In this document: one piece after another, positions 10,969 through 24,482 of the stretch
How positions within the stretch are numbered: position 1 is the stretch's first letter
How the letters are laid out: every line of letters starts with the position of its first letter
From: Spisula solida
Lineage: Eukaryota; Mollusca; Bivalvia; Venerida; Mactridae
Direction of reading: 5' to 3'
DNA: 64,000 bases
Assembly: GCA_947247005.1 (NCBI GenBank)
Contig: OX365950.1
Coordinates: 12,846,720-12,910,719 of the forward strand
Position numbers and translations under genes: made by a program
Notes under the pieces: generated by a model
Databases searched by the model: none
What the model saw: the letters and a program-made list of their open reading frames with translations, nothing else
Told to the model about the DNA's origin: nothing

Positions 10969-11640
10969 TACGAGGGGCGTTCGAAAAGAAATGCAATTCC
11001 TTCCATATCTTAGTAAGTTTAGGGGTTTCGTGCTTCACACTTGGCTTATGTACCTATTAGATCATGGTCTGCACTTGGGTAAAATGTGGTTGAAATACAT
11101 GCATCAGTTTGGTCATAATATACGTTAAATAAATAGTTACTAATTTTTACTTAGCTAAAAAGCTTATATCAAAGAAAGGTCTAAACTAAATTTAAGTGAT
11201 GAATTTATACATCATGGACATTTTGAGATAAAAGGACATTGTAAGGCGTCATTTAGCATTGTAACACTTTTATAACATGTTTCAAAGTAGGTTAATAGCA
11301 TCTGAAAGCCAACAACAAAAGTGGTCAACTGGAAACAACAACAATCAAACAGAACATTGGTAAAATGTATGATATTCGTCTCAAAGCTGCAATATTAAAA
11401 GTTGGACTGTTAGCTGCTCGTACAAGCTTAAATTTATCCCACTACTTCATTTGGAAGAAAAATTCTTGAAGATAACAACATTTGTACCCACTGTATACAA
11501 TGCTCAATACGTGGTGCCCAAAACCTCATCTTATCTTAAATGCCAGGGACATATTAAAGTTATACATTCAATACCTTCAAGAGAAGTAGGTCAGAACATA
11601 CGTTGACTACTATTAACCAAGAATGAAGTAGAAATATCAT
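10969..11640 (+). mobile_element. Truncated mariner-like element (left end and internal region)
   Basis: It begins with TA then CGAGGGGCGTTCGAAAAGAA, a mariner-type terminal repeat, and is similar over roughly 650 bp to the complete element at 59851-61165 (shared blocks AAGGCGTC..TTTAGCATTG and AGCATCTGAAAGCCAACAAC). Similarity stops near 11640, where a different inverted-repeat element begins, and the right TIR is absent. No transposase is recognised in either copy. Confidence 0.7.
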
Positions 11641-11644
11641 ATAC

Positions 11645-12190
11645 AGGGTGTCCTTCTTGCACTTCTTTTAAACTATTGATAACATTTGCACATGTGTCTA
11701 AACTGATCGTCTTACCTTCTCTGTTGATGTTTCTCGTGAGCATAGACTTGTCTGTTGGCTTTGTGCTGTACACAAGCGATTTCACATAGCCTCACAAGAA
11801 GAATTCGCAATGATTTTGATCCGGGCTGTGGGCGGGCCATGTCACACTACAGTGATATTTCATGGAAATTACTTTAGATCCAACTGTTTAAAGGAATTCA
11901 TCCAACCCCTTATGTACAATGTGTGACCCTGGTACATCTTGCATGAACTATGCATCATTCAAAACAATAAATCACCAACGGGGTTTAGGAATGCGCTGGT
12001 TTAACAAAGACAAACAACGGGTTGAGTTTATTTCTTTCTATTGTGCTATCTGAATCGCTATTGTACAATTTAAAGCCAACGGACAAATCTATGCTGCTGA
12101 AGAACATCAGATGAGAAGGTTAGAAGATCATGTAATACACATGTGCAAATGTAACTGATAGTTTCAAAGAACGAGTGCAAGAAGGGAAAT
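11645..12190. mobile_element. Long-arm foldback element (about 545 bp)
   Basis: The left arm (TTCTTGCACTTCTTT...ACATTTGCACATGTGT...TTGTCTGTTGGCTTT) is repeated, inverted, at 12.03-12.19 kb (TTCTTGCACTCGTTC...ACATTTGCACATGTGT...TTGTCCGTTGGCTTT). The arms are about 150 bp and a ~240-bp centre remains. It truncates the mariner-like element on its left. No recognisable protein. Confidence 0.65.
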
Positions 12191-12340
12191 ATCAGAAGGC
12201 GACATGTATCGTGAAAACGTCGTTAAATACTATTAAATGACGTCACGAGCAAAATACGGTATTTTTAGAAAAATGACATTTTTTCTAAAATATATCCGGG
12301 TTATAATCTTAAAACTGGTCAGGAATACAAAATCACACAT

Positions 12341-13458
12341 TTAATATCTGGTATGGCCACCACGAGCAGCCACTAATGCTAGGCATCTTTGTCGCATAGA
12401 TAGCACTTTTGATATAATTGATTGTTGTGGAATGTTTGCCCCCTCTGCCACTAAAGCTCGCCGTAGTTGAGCAACATTCTGTGGTGGATTTATCCCCTTG
12501 TATACCCTACGTTTTAAATCATCCCAGACATGTTCTATTGGGGACATATCAGGTGATAGAAACGGCTAATCGAGTACATTAATATTGTTCTGATCAATAT
12601 CATAACGTGTAACCACGGCAGAATGTGATCATGCTCTTGCTGCAGAATGCCTTGTCCTCTTGGTAAATTATGTCGGAAGATTGGCACTACAAAGGGACGT
12701 AAACATTATTGATTTTAGCATTGGCAATAACATTTCCATTGAATATCACTAACGGAGTCTTCCTGAACTGTGATATGCTAGCCCAGAAGTGAACCCGTCA
12801 CCGCCACATCTATCTAACTTTAATGTGCAAAACGCTCCTTATGACGTCTCCAGACTCTTTTGCGATCATCTGCACCACTGAGTGTAATTCTGGACTCGTA
12901 TGTGAACTATACCATTCATCACTGTCTCCTGGTTAATCTGAGGTGAGCTCTTGCCCATCGTAACCTGCCCTGTCGGTGCCGTAATGGTAGAAGTATTACC
13001 TTGGTTGGGCGTCGGCTCTTGAGACTAGCTGCCCTCAACCGACGTCTGACGATGTTAGGATGTATACTGCGTCTTAAAAAACGCACTATATTACATAACA
13101 AATAAAAAGTATCATTTTTATCGTTACTTTAAAAATTAAATTTGTGTTCATAATTCGATATTTTCGTAATGCGACTTGCCCATGGAGGTCAAGGGTTGTC
13201 CTTGGTGTGGAGATTGTCGTCTTAAAGCAAATTGATAAGGTGCAATACCCTGATATTGACATCCTGTCTGGGTGTCGTAACTATGTGTCTACCAGGTCGA
13301 GGATGGTCCCGGACGTCGCCAGTTTGTTTGTATCGTGTCACCAGCCTAGAAATTGTTGTATGGCTACATCCAAACCGACGTACAATGGCGATTTTGTTGT
13401 TTCCGGATAAGAACATGCCAATATCCTGATTCCGCTCATCTTGACTAAGGCGCGGTAT
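12341..13458 (-). pseudogene. Near full-length Tc1-like transposase pseudogene
   Basis: Three minus-strand blocks line up in family order. The N-terminal helix-turn-helix block (13458-13222) reads PRLSQDERNQDIG...VRRFGCSHTTISRLVTRY, with a PGRHIVTTPRQD linker. The middle DNA-binding part is at 13101-12919 (RRRLRAASLKSRRP...RLRWARAH). The C-terminus is at 12547-12341 (SPIEHVWDDLKRRV...PQQSIISKVLSMRQRC...ARGGHTRY). The initiator appears mutated to ATA at 13458 (the first residue of the usual MPRLS start). Frameshifts separate the blocks, and the central catalytic region (12550-12918) is not readable as one frame. The 1118-bp span suits a ~340-residue Tc1 transposase. TIRs were not located. Confidence 0.85.
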
Positions 13459-16400
13459 AATGGATAGTGTAAAGATTTATATTGTGTAATAATTCATTGA
13501 GTATCAATATACCGTGTTTATAGGCTCGACTTTCTCGTGCATTTTTTTCTACACTCAATAACATTATAGAGTCATGACACAATGACTCGACATTACACAA
13601 CCATTCATCACACTATTTTACTCTTTATATGAGGATTGATCCGACTATACAATAAATATGATAATAAAATCTGGCATTACTATGATACAAAATAATAGCA
13701 TTTGAAAATTGTGCGTTTTTAAATGTACTGAGTGTATTTTCAACTGTTTCTTATATTGGTACGGATGGAAACTTCAAGTCAAATTGATGCGTTGTAGAGT
13801 TAGAGGTAAGGTCTTGCTAAAGAATATATTCATACTGCTTGGTATCTTGGAAATACGGGTAATTAAGCTGTTCAGCATGTACAAGTATATCTAGTATTAT
13901 AAGCGACATACATGTATGGACCACCGTCTACTAAAACAGGTCGTTGTCTGGCTGTTACTGTTGCTAGCGTTTTGAAAAAAAAAACCGATTTTTTCTATTT
14001 GTAAAGAAAGTATAATTCCTGTTGAAGAAAAGATGTATACCTGTCGTTCAGTCTAATTTCAATTTTGTGTACCTCAATTTAAATTCCTTTTAGCCAACTA
14101 ATTGATCAAAACCATGTTTCGTCAAAAATACTCCGTGAAAAGGGGATATTATAACCAAAAAAAATGCAATGCATAACCTCCAACTAATGAATAAATGCAA
14201 TATTAAATGTGTCTATACATTATTCCTAAAACACGCCACATCAATCCTATATTCTATATTTATTGCAGTTAGTTGTCTATAGCACTTCTTGTGTTCCAGA
14301 CAGGATGAAATTAATTTCAAAAAACAATGTTATGAGGACATGTTATTCCAGATAAACAATACCATGCTGACATACGATTGTTGTAATATTGTCAAAAAAT
14401 GATGTTAAATTATAGCTCTTACATTTTTATAAATTTTGATGGGAAAAAACAAATGACATTTATTGATATATTTGATGATCTTAATTAGAACACGTAACAT
14501 ATTGATGCATGTTTTAATTGTTTTAAATAATCAATATCCTAGCTAAAGTTGCACAAACTCAACCGTAGGTTACACTTCAATTATGGCTATCACATCGTCA
14601 CCCCGATCAATTCATTGCCTGCATTTCTCAAGAGAATCTTGATAAATAGTATCCAAACAAAATAGTTCAAACAATTTAAGCAATGTACTGTCGTTTGATG
14701 TAAACAGATACAAATTATTTAAATTTCAAGCAGACCCATATACATTGTATACACATAGAGGAAACAAAAGTTTGCTTGAAATACCGTTAATGCACAACTA
14801 GGGTGAATACCGCAATAGCGTTCCGAGGACGAAATTAATACAACGGCTACAGCGTCTAACAATGTTGTCAAATGCAGAATATTAATCAAAATAATGAATC
14901 TACACCTGTGTTTTATAAATAATGAGGTCTGGTCACTTGAACGGATGCGTACATTAAATCACATATTAATACTTCTTAAATAAAAGGCACTAAAAGCCGT
15001 TGATAAAGCATTCAGTACGAACCACTCATGTCGCCACCAAGTCGGATTTTCTATGGCAGTTCAAATACACCCACTGGATCAAGTATTTCAATAACTGTCA
15101 TTAATGTTCAATAATGAAGAGTTATTTTGTCGGTAGTTTTAGGTTTATTCAGATTGCACGGTTATTTAAATTACAAATCGTCATAAATGTTTCAAATGTG
15201 CACCAGTTTAAGTCAAAGTCTCCATTCCAGAGCAAAAAGGAAACTCGTTCCAGTCGGGAATCGTCGCCATTATTTCTCAGGAATGGACAGTTTACTTGGT
15301 CTTTCTCTCTAACCTTATCACGAATATATTGCATATCTTGGCCCTCTTTTCAAAGTAGTAGTTGTACTAAAGTTTTATTCTCAAAGTACATGCTAATAAA
15401 GAAAACAATTTGTGGGGTTAGAAATCGAAGCGACACAATATCAAGATCCAGTCACACCTTGCTGGAAATGAAAGTATCGGGTAATGAAAATCGCTCCCAC
15501 TGCCAGTGCTCAAGGCTCCACCGTTTGATGTATGAATAGCTTGAAATGAACATTGAAAATCACTGAATACCGGAGAGGCATGGGTACAATTAGATAAACG
15601 ACAACCTTATAACGTACGAGTACCGTCGAGTAACCCGAAATCGTGATACCCTAGTAATCGTTATAGTGGACCTACTTTCAATATCTCCAATGATATTTTA
15701 GTTATGACGTCATAAGCGGGAAAACCGAATGAAGGAATGTTAAAGTTAACCTTCTTATCCGTAAATGAAACAACTAGCATTCATTAACGTAAGAAATAGG
15801 ATAATTACCGATCCATCAAAAAATGTGTAAAATTTTGTAATGCCAAATAGTTCAAATCGATTTACATTCAAATCATGCCGCATGATCGATTTTATATCAA
15901 TGTTTTGGCCATCGTCTGTTTGTTTACGCTTTTCCACTAAAGGTCATGGTCGTAATTGACTGGTTCCTCAATTTGCAAATTAAATCCAGGGAGACAAATG
16001 ATGACGTAATCTTATGCCATGCGGACCAAGAACAGTTCATTTTCACGATTGTCTTTCCTTGGAAAATCTTTGTATCATAGAAATATTTGGTAATTCACGA
16101 TGTTGTTGCTGATTTCAGTTGTAGATCAGATATTTTCGAACGTCATTCGGCACTCAAAATTAATATTATTTCTAGTGCGGTTTTATTTAATTTCTTAATT
16201 ATTCGTTTAAAGCACACTCCAGTGTCGTCATTAAATGGGCGGCATTCGCAACAATGGTTGAAGAATTGTTGTTGACAATACTTTTATCTGTTTTCGTAAT
16301 AATTTGTCTTCAATGTGATAACTTGATAACCTCAAAATGATGTGCAATTGATCATTTATCGCCCGTTATATCCTTACAATAACGAAAACCGATTACTAGT

Positions 16401-18831
16401 AGGTATATAGCACCCCACGACCGACCCAAGAAGGAAACATGGAAACATTGTCTTTGGAATAATCATGTTTAGTCCGGCCAGTCTTCGTCAAGACAACAAT
16501 AGATGAAGTCTATTTTGGTGTTTGGCGTTTAGATACGCATTGTTTTTGCGTCATTAATAGCCATATATTGGTTATTTAGCATCGGAAGACGTGTGGTTTT
16601 GTAAGGTTTTGTGTCAATGAACTATTTATATAGCCATTTATATAACTTAACACATACGTCATCTGACAATGACCGAGGGCAGGAAATTATCTGAATTGAA
16701 TGCTTTAGTCCTGTGCTAATAAGAATTAACCAAAGAGCATTGTCTTTCTAACTGGTTTACTGAGCAACCGGCAAAACAGTTTACACTTGTTCGACAAAAC
16801 ACTTGTCAGGCAAAAATGGCAGGGTTATAGTACGACGATCAAAACTTTTGAAATGAACTATAAACGCAGGTAATTGTTCTACAAAACGCCTATTTATATC
16901 AAATTACCGACATTAACTTTGTTACGTAGGCATCCACTGATACAACTAGTGTTTTTCGGTTTGGACAAGTTCTGTATGAGGAATTGTCAAACTTCATGAA
17001 CAGAAGCAAACTTTTGCTAACTCTTACCTCACTTGAAAGTGTAACGACGTCAGAATCTGCAGTTTACGGCTCGTATACATGAACAAGGGGTTGTCTAAAG
17101 CCGTACTATGTTGAATCGTTATAATAAGGTTCATTGTTTGAATATAGTACAATCCATTTTATAGATAAAGTGCTAATGGATTACAAGAAGTACAAAAGTA
17201 TTATGGTGACCTTCGGATGTATCTTTTGCTATTGGATGAGCTTATATTGCATCGCGTGTTCAAGTACGATTATTCAAGATGCCAGTAAATCTCCATAGAT
17301 TAGTGCTAGTATTATTCATTGCCGAGGCCAAATGCGATCACGATCGTCAATTATTTTGTATAGAATCCTGATAAGACAACGTAACATAATGTAAACAGTC
17401 AATAGAGGAAACCAAACACCATAAACTAAACACATACAACTAAACCCAGTCTGGGGGTTTAAGTACATCCAAATTTACTGTTTATGCTTCTCAGATAATT
17501 GGTAATATAAACAGCTTTAGACTTTCATTATCTGTTTTATTTGTTACAAAACTTAATTTGCACTTCGATACCTTTGATTCTCAGACTGGTTGAACTGTTT
17601 TCTTGTTATGTTTTCGTAGTATTGCTGGAAGCATAGTATTGTCTGTTCTGTATGTTTTGCTTATAGAATCGTCTACATCTACATAATGGCATTGACTTCT
17701 TCAATATTTCTCACTAAAATTCAGACTGGCTGAATTATACGATCGTTTTAATAACGACAGTCATGCAACTATTTTATTTAGGAAAACATTTATTGAATAG
17801 TCAAAGACAATAAGTGTGCTCTTGCTCATAGTCAATTCAGTGTTTTATGACTAAATCCAAGCTCTAGAATCATAGTGTGTCATGAAAATGTGAAGCGCAA
17901 AAGAATATGTTTGCGCTATTTAAATGACAAGTATTTGTATAATAAATAAAACAAAACGAACTATAGCGGTAAAATACAGCTAGTACAACTCTTTAGAGCA
18001 ACCTTTTGACCTAGCTGCGTTCATTCTCCAAAAGCATTTCGAAAGGAAATCTCAATTTTTCTATATATTCGAGCCGAGATGTGGCTGATGATCAGACGGC
18101 GACCTCGCATAAGCTCTAGAAGTCAGCAGTTCAATGTTAAATAAATTGGGTAATGGGTATGTTTTTTCGGGAAAAATTATTTTCATTGACGATTATCACA
18201 AGTTGATGTCACAAGGACACGTGACCCGTCTAATTCACAATAAAAAATACAGCACCCACACTTAAAACCAACATAGGTAGAGCGAAATCGAATTCTAATC
18301 CTCGACCAACACCTTCTATAACGCCGTGACCGTGCCCTCTCGAAAAAATGAAACACATTTTAATGCTGAAATTCGTTATATCAATAGAGACGAAAATCTG
18401 AACTGAACTAAAAGCTAATTCTCTGTTGGTACATGTAATTCCCTATAACCGAGTTTTACTGGTCATATTATAGTATTGCTTGTTTAAGGTTAATTCTGCT
18501 GCTATATGCAGTTGCACAGATCTATAGTCTGTAAAAATGTTTGCTTGATTTAATATTGTTAGCAAAAGGCAGATTCTGAATATCGACTAATCCAATCCCG
18601 AAATTGTTTTATTTATCTATCTATAACACAAATACTCTCATATGCACTCAGACGTTCATCTTTCTTACTTGACAATTGGTCTGCTAATTCAATGTCCATG
18701 AATTCATGCACCATCATTGAACTCGAATAGATTGTATATCCGTCTATATTGATCATACAGTTAAGTTTGTGCGTTCATTTCCTTATTGCATTTTCTTCCT
18801 TTAGATAGGAAAATGTTTCTGGTATTCAATA
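13459..18831. other. Long AT-rich stretch without recognised genes
   Basis: 5.4 kb with only short, non-conserved-looking frames. The longest (15114-15539, 141 codons) resembles no family I know and has no supporting signals. No clear TIR or tandem structure was found by eye. It may be intronic or intergenic host DNA. Confidence 0.4.
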
Positions 18832-18990
18832 AGATAACGACTTAATCTTTTCTTCTTAAATCGCATGTAGCTACCATTTAATAAAATTAAGAATTGAACT
18901 TTTAAATATCCAGATAACAACTTAATCTGGATTCTGAAATCGCATGCAGCTACCATTAAATTAAATAAATAATTAAACTTTTAAATGTCA
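18832..18990. repeat. Two-copy tandem repeat, period 80 bp
   Basis: AGATAACGACTTAATCT at 18832 and AGATAACAACTTAATCT at 18912 each begin an ~80-bp unit containing AAATCGCATG(T/C)AGCTACC and ending CTTTTAAAT. Confidence 0.8.
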
Positions 18991-19447
18991 AGTTAATGGG
19001 CAGCCAAACTGATGTAATAAGTTTATCACAGATCTATTGTATTATAATCTTTAACCTATATCTAATACTTTAAGTGCTGCCAGAAGACTTTATAGTTTCA
19101 TTTCCAGACTCATTTTAAAAGTATCGATTGACATCATGCAGTGTTACTGTAGATTTGGGACCATTGTATTTGGTGTATGTTAGATATTTCTTGCGTGGGT
19201 AGCTAGGCTATGCAGCCGTTTCTGTATGGCTTCTATTTGCATGTGCACAGTATCTAATTAATAAATATTACTATAACAGGTGTTTTTGCAGTGTGGTGGC
19301 TGTACAATGTCTCGACGTGAGTGCGTGTTAGTGTAGTTCATATATGCAACTAAATCCCTTTATTGTTATGTAAATCAAACCTTGCAATGTGTTATTCATT
19401 GTGCAGGGACTATTTCAACTTTGTATTTGTGTATAAATTATACATAC

Positions 19448-19608
19448 GGAATATCACTGCAGTGTGCTGATCCGTTGGGCCGTATTACCTCGAGTTGCTT
19501 GTGTAATGCCGTATCTCACGAGACCGCTAGGTCGAGTGAGATGCGGTATGGCGCAAGCAACGAGAGGTTATACGGCTTAACGGATCAACACCACTGCAAT
19601 AATATTCC
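19448..19608. mobile_element. Foldback MITE (161 bp) with ~70-bp arms
   Basis: The left arm (GGAATATCACTGCAGTG...GATCCGTTGGGCCGTAT...GTTGCTTG) and the inverted right arm (GGAATATTATTGCAGTG...GATCCGTTAAGCCGTAT...GTTGCTTG) pair over most of the element, leaving a loop of about 15-20 bp. Non-coding hairpin element. Confidence 0.8.
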
Positions 19609-20226
19609 TTTTATTGTATACCTTTAACGCGCGAAAATGCGTTTGATGTGTATACATTGACGTCATGAACGTCGGCATATTTTCGGCATATAACGCGACG
19701 CCCATTCATAAAAAGACAATTGTTTACGTCGTGACGCCATTGAAGTTGGCATAGGTTCGGCATATAACACGTCAGACATGCATGATACGGATTCGGAAAA
19801 CCAGACATGTATGCTACGGAAAATGCAATCTGTCGCGTTGTCTTCCACTGCGCGAGTTGGCCTGTATTCGTGACAATACATTGCTAGGTATATAATAAAA
19901 GGTAATATGTAACGTTCTACCGTAGCATGTACACGCAGACAGTGATAACACAAACATAATTTTCATCTTAATAATTTGACGTATCTTCGTGAATATACGA
20001 GAAAGTACTTAAATCAATTTCGGATATATTTATTTCCTGTGGGTTTTTATTAATTCAATTTATAAAAAGCGATATACTAAACCACGTTGTCATGCGAGAA
20101 CAACCAATTGTTAGCGACGATGAGGTAAAGTGATATTAGCCTTTATTGGTGTTTTTGTTTCTGTCCCCAATAAACCTTTTGAAGAACTAATGATAACAAG
20201 TAATTGAGAATTGCAAGCAATACAGA

Positions 20227-20459
20227 AGTCCCCTACCGGTTTGAAGCATGTTTCTGTTGCCATAGCAACCACAATTTTTGTCAGAATCAAAATATCTTTA
20301 AACATGCATAATCACCTTATTGCCCTCTATCCACATACCAAGTTTCATAAACCTAGCTTGGAAACTGTTTGAGTTATGTCAGGATCCAGATTTTTGACGG
20401 ACGGACGGCAAACCTATAGTCCCATCCGATCAAAAACCGGTAGGGGACTAATAACAGTA
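20227..20459. mobile_element. TIR repeat with AGTCCCCTACCGG ends (233 bp)
   Basis: AGTCCCCTACCGGTTT at the left is exactly inverted at the right (AAACCGGTAGGGGACT). The interior contains TACCAAGTTTCATAAACC and a GACGGACGGACGG run close to the right end, a layout seen in short non-autonomous molluscan repeats. Confidence 0.8.
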
Positions 20460-20948
20460 ACTTGATACTCAATAAATTGACTGTGTATATGTTATTGTCA
20501 TTCCTGAGTCAATTGGACAACAGTTCAATGAGGAGACGACATGTAGCAGTATATATGTTTAATATCTTTTTCATTATACATATTTATGTACGAATCAAAC
20601 GTTAATAAAGATTTTGCATTTTTTAAAAGAATACGTGTAGCGTATTTCGCTGTTTTGAGTACCGGTTTTCATCATTCGGGGGGCTTGAGCGAGTTTTGAC
20701 TGTACCTCGCAATATAATTTGTCAATAAAAGTGACTGTTCCTCGCAATAAAAGTGTTTGATTATATTTCTCTCTGTTATATTCATGTTCTTGTCATTGGT
20801 CGTTATTTAATATTTGTTTGAATACATGTACATGTAGAGGAAAACCATAACAAAGTTGTAGGTGTAGGTACTTATGGATAAACCTTTTTGTTGTATTTAT
20901 GATGTACATGTTGTTTGTACTAATATGGCAATAAGTGTGTTGAAGGGA

Positions 20949-21130
20949 GGCACGGTGGCCGAGTGGTTAACGCTCTCTACTACCACGAGCTCCCTGGTTT
21001 AACGCTCGGTCGGGGCACTAGATAACACTGAATTACAGGAAAGTACAAGAACCTTTCCAGTGTTTCCCACCCAATTAGAGATGAACTGGCTTTTGTATGG
21101 TTGAAACTATGTTATTTGGCTTTTAGACAC
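20949..21130 (+). mobile_element. tRNA-derived SINE head and body
   Basis: GGCACGGTGGCCGAGTGGTTAACGC contains an A-box-like TGGCCGAGTGG, as in Ser/Leu-type tRNAs. About 40 bp later CTGGTTTAACGC sits where the B box should be, but it is degenerate. The tRNA-like part is followed by a unique body (TTTCCAGTGTTTCCCACCC) running into the next MITE. A SINE, not a functional tRNA. Confidence 0.6.
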
Positions 21131-21131
21131 C

Positions 21132-21387
21132 TGGCCCCAATCTCCCGAAGCATCTCAAGGAGAAATCTCAGCTCATATTGAGATTTTGCTCAATTAAGAA
21201 TCTGAGTTTAAGACGAATCCAAAGTTTGAGCATTTGAAATGTTGCTGATATAATGTTCTTAACAATGTTTTCCTTTTGTTGATACCAATTTTGAGTCTGA
21301 TCTCGCATAGAAATTTACTCAAAAAAGAATCGACAAAATTTGAGCTGAGATTATCTCAAATTGAGATCTTTCGGGAGATTGGGGCCT
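21132..21387. mobile_element. MITE with GGCCCCAATCTCCCGAA ends (256 bp)
   Basis: The left end GGCCCCAATCTCCCGAAGC and the inverted right end GGCCCCAATCTCCCGAAAG match, continuing through ATCTCAA and AATCTCAGCTCA (about 45 bp). Non-coding. It sits directly at the tail of the SINE. Confidence 0.8.
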
Positions 21388-21660
21388 GGGAACTTGTCTT
21401 TTGATGTGCTGACAGCGGAAACTTGGTCTTTCAGCGGTCAAGTTCGTTTTCACGTTCAGCTGTGTGTTGGACGTTGTACCGTGTATCTTTTGGTATGTGA
21501 TGTGTTTATTTTTTCTGTGCTCGGCTGTTTTAGATGAGTGCTGCCTTGTCTGTCCGAGTTTGTGCTATCTTTTTGAGATAATTTAAAGCTATTGTCTCCT
21601 TGTATCAAGGACGTTTGTTTTGACTGTTGCCCGAGGCCAATAGTTTTCTCTGATACATCA
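21388..21660 (+). repeat. Partial copy of the 53-bp-minisatellite element family
   Basis: Contains one degenerate unit (TTCTGTGCTCGGCTGTTTTAG) followed by the family tail GAGTGCTGCCTTGTCTGTC...TATCTTTTTGA, as at 39.75 kb and 52.80 kb. The 5' head is poorly conserved. Confidence 0.5.
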
Positions 21661-22488
21661 TCGGGACAATAATATTGACTGTTAAAAAATGCACATGAAC
21701 TTTTTGAATACTGTTCCTAAAAGAGATAACAACAAATCGGCATGGAAGATACCATTAACAGAAACTGCACGAAAGGCACATAAAGGAACACACAAAAGAA
21801 AAATCACAGACCACAAGTACAAGCAACTATGACAAGCACAAACAATTGATCCGGACAAAACATATCCCATAATGTGAACGATGCTAATTTAATAGTATCG
21901 TCATTTAATCTAGAACTTGGTTGTTAGTTTATATTTCAGTAAGACAGCATAATTGACCGCTATGTAACTTGTAAAAAGCCTTCCTATATCACCATTATCT
22001 GTATCTCTGTAATAACTACTCTCTTCATTTCTACTTTCCACCCATTTCTATATTTCGTTGATAAAATAATGTGCTTTCCTAGAAAGACTAATAATTGCTA
22101 CATCTAATTTAGAATAAATGGACCATTTACTAATCTTCGTCTAGTGACTATTACCCTTACACAGACGTACTTATCATTAATAGGTATGTATTAATGTGTA
22201 ATTATGTAGCTCATTGATCAAAATAATTATGTAGAAGACAAGAGCACAAAAAGATAACAATTCTGACAGAGTAGTCAGCACTTAACAGAACACGAAAACA
22301 CAAGAAGGTACACACACAAAAACATCGCAGAATTGCATTAAGGGTTCTGAACACAGTAGATTCTTTTCTGTTAAGGAAATGAACGTTTAATAGTTTACCT
22401 GCTTCTTGAATAGTGCATATTTAAAAGTGTATGTTTGATCTTATATGCTTTGTAATTATGCATTGTGTTTTGTTTAGTTTTATGTATA
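21661..22488. other. No recognisable feature
   Basis: AT-rich sequence without supported genes or clear repeats. Confidence 0.4.
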
Positions 22489-22600
22489 TACGAGGGTTGT
22501 CCGGAAAGTTTTGAGACTGAGTCTATATCTCTATAAGTATCAGAAAAACCATTAAATAGTATACAGCTGCGTTTATTAACCATTCATGAGTCTTCTAAGT
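22489..22600 (+). mobile_element. Single mariner-type terminal repeat and flank
   Basis: TA then CGAGGGTTGTCCGGAAAGTT TTGAG is a typical mariner-family TIR. I found no clear inverted partner downstream, so the element is probably truncated, or the sequence that follows is an unrecognised non-autonomous interior. Confidence 0.5.
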
Positions 22601-24482
22601 AAAAATGAAATTATTTTAGTTGCCTAGATAACCCATATACCGCTTCACGGAGCACGTCCAAATTGACGTGTTTCACTATTCATAAATAACTCAACATTTG
22701 CTTATTTGGCACCAAAATGTAGCGCTTAAAAGTAGAGACATCAAAAGGACATAGGATGCACCTCTACTGTAAAGTTTATAGTTGTCTTATAGCAAACAAG
22801 TTTGTAATAGTCAACGGAAGAAGATAAGATACGTCATTACTAAAAACAGAACTTAATATAATAATAAAATACTCAAAATCAAAATTAAAAAAATACAAAC
22901 TGATTGACAATTTTTTTAACCATATTGAAGACAACAGATTATACGAATCGGTATCAAATTGTTTCTATTAATACTGTTTCGCTTTTATTTTGTTATATGT
23001 ACCATATGTAAAAAATGATTTGAAATAAAATATAAAAAGAGAAAAAAAGGATGCCCGAAAAAAACCAACATTGACGTCACGCACGGAGCAGCGCGCCCTG
23101 ATAAAAAATGTGTGCTCACCAGTATTCTTGAAGTTACCGTTAATAGAAGTGTGTCTTGTATACATAATGCTAGGATACTTAACACATTTCGTGAAACTGT
23201 GTAGTTCATCAATAAATTAAATATTTTAAAGAGTGACTCTATTGCTTGTTAATATTTAGCATTATCATTATTATGTAATACGTATGTACCCCAGTGGTCG
23301 TATGGTTAACATAGTAAGGTTACACTATCATTTGGACATGACCAACGTGTAGTTGATTGACGGCTTAATCTTGACTTAAATTGGATACGTCAAACTTGTT
23401 CTTATGGCATTATACCCTCTGTCAGATCGTCATGATGAACTATGTCATGATGAAACTAGAATGAGAAAAAAATACATTAGTAAATATACATGCATTTCCA
23501 TATTCTGATGATGATTTAATTTCTACTTTCACTCAGACAACGTACTGCAATTAGTAGCTGGCCGACATTAAGAAGTGTCCCCTACCGTCTTCGTACAGCA
23601 ATTGCGGCTTGCCCACCATCTTCATGCGGCATGTAGAAGTGTCACCCAGGAGCATATTGAACAGTTTCAAACATCGGGGTTCCTTGTGTGGCCAAGTCGC
23701 TCACTTACGAATTTATGTAAATAATAGTTTGACTTTATAAAATTATGTTGTTATAATAGTTTTACTTCGGGAATCCCTATTTATCACAGAGTGGAAAAAC
23801 ACAGTCAGACATTCTCAAAATCAAGTTCGTAAGAGTGCAAATAAGCGTTATTCAGTGAAAAGACGTAACTAAATAATTAATCCTGAGAAGACGAATTATT
23901 TTGTAAGATCTCCCTAACCGAATAATTTTATACTGAATTAGGTACTTACAATCAGAAACCGTTTCATTTTCTCTCTTAGAAGAATCAATAACAATGATAG
24001 TGATGTGCGAGACATTGCGATTTAACAAAGAAACTATCAGAATTAAATAAAATGTTATAATGCTCTTCCAGTGACACTAACCAACATTATAGCATAAAAA
24101 CGGTGATTTAGCCCATACGTTAACGGGACGAAAACCATGCGTAAACATAAAGATTCACGCGCTGTTAACGTCCAGTTTTACGTATGCTCATTTCAGGGCC
24201 GCACCGGCGACTATAAAGATTGTACAGCTTCATATGAACAGTTATTCCCATTTTATTTCTAAGTACTAATAAGTACTAATTAGTTTTCTATAATATTTAA
24301 ATTATGCATTTAAACGAACCCGCAGTATCCATGTTTTCTTGGTATTTGCCGATACCGGAAGTCGGCGTGCATAACAATAACTGGTATGACGCTACGTTTG
24401 TTTTCGCGACGTCGTCACAAAATCTCCCGCCAAAATATCATTATTTTGAAATACGATTGCATTAATTGATGTTTTGTATGCT
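22601..24482. other. AT-rich sequence with a possible decayed Tc1 fragment
   Basis: Mostly featureless. At 23545-23712 on the plus strand, one frame with a single stop reads SVTQEHIEQFQTSGFLVWPSRS. This loosely resembles the region before the last catalytic motif of Tc1 transposases. Very tentative. Confidence 0.3.

Noticed and set aside
15114..15539. 141-codon plus-strand frame
   Set aside because: No recognisable domain, composition like the surroundings, no paralogue in the window. Probably chance.
18060..18150. A tRNA-like GTGGCTGATGATCAGAC...AGCAGTTCAATG segment
   Set aside because: The B-box match is poor (AGTTCAATG), the stems do not pair well, and no SINE body is visible.
22489..23220. 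A complete mariner starting at 22489
   Set aside because: No inverted partner of CGAGGGTTGTCCGGAAAG and no transposase within the expected distance.
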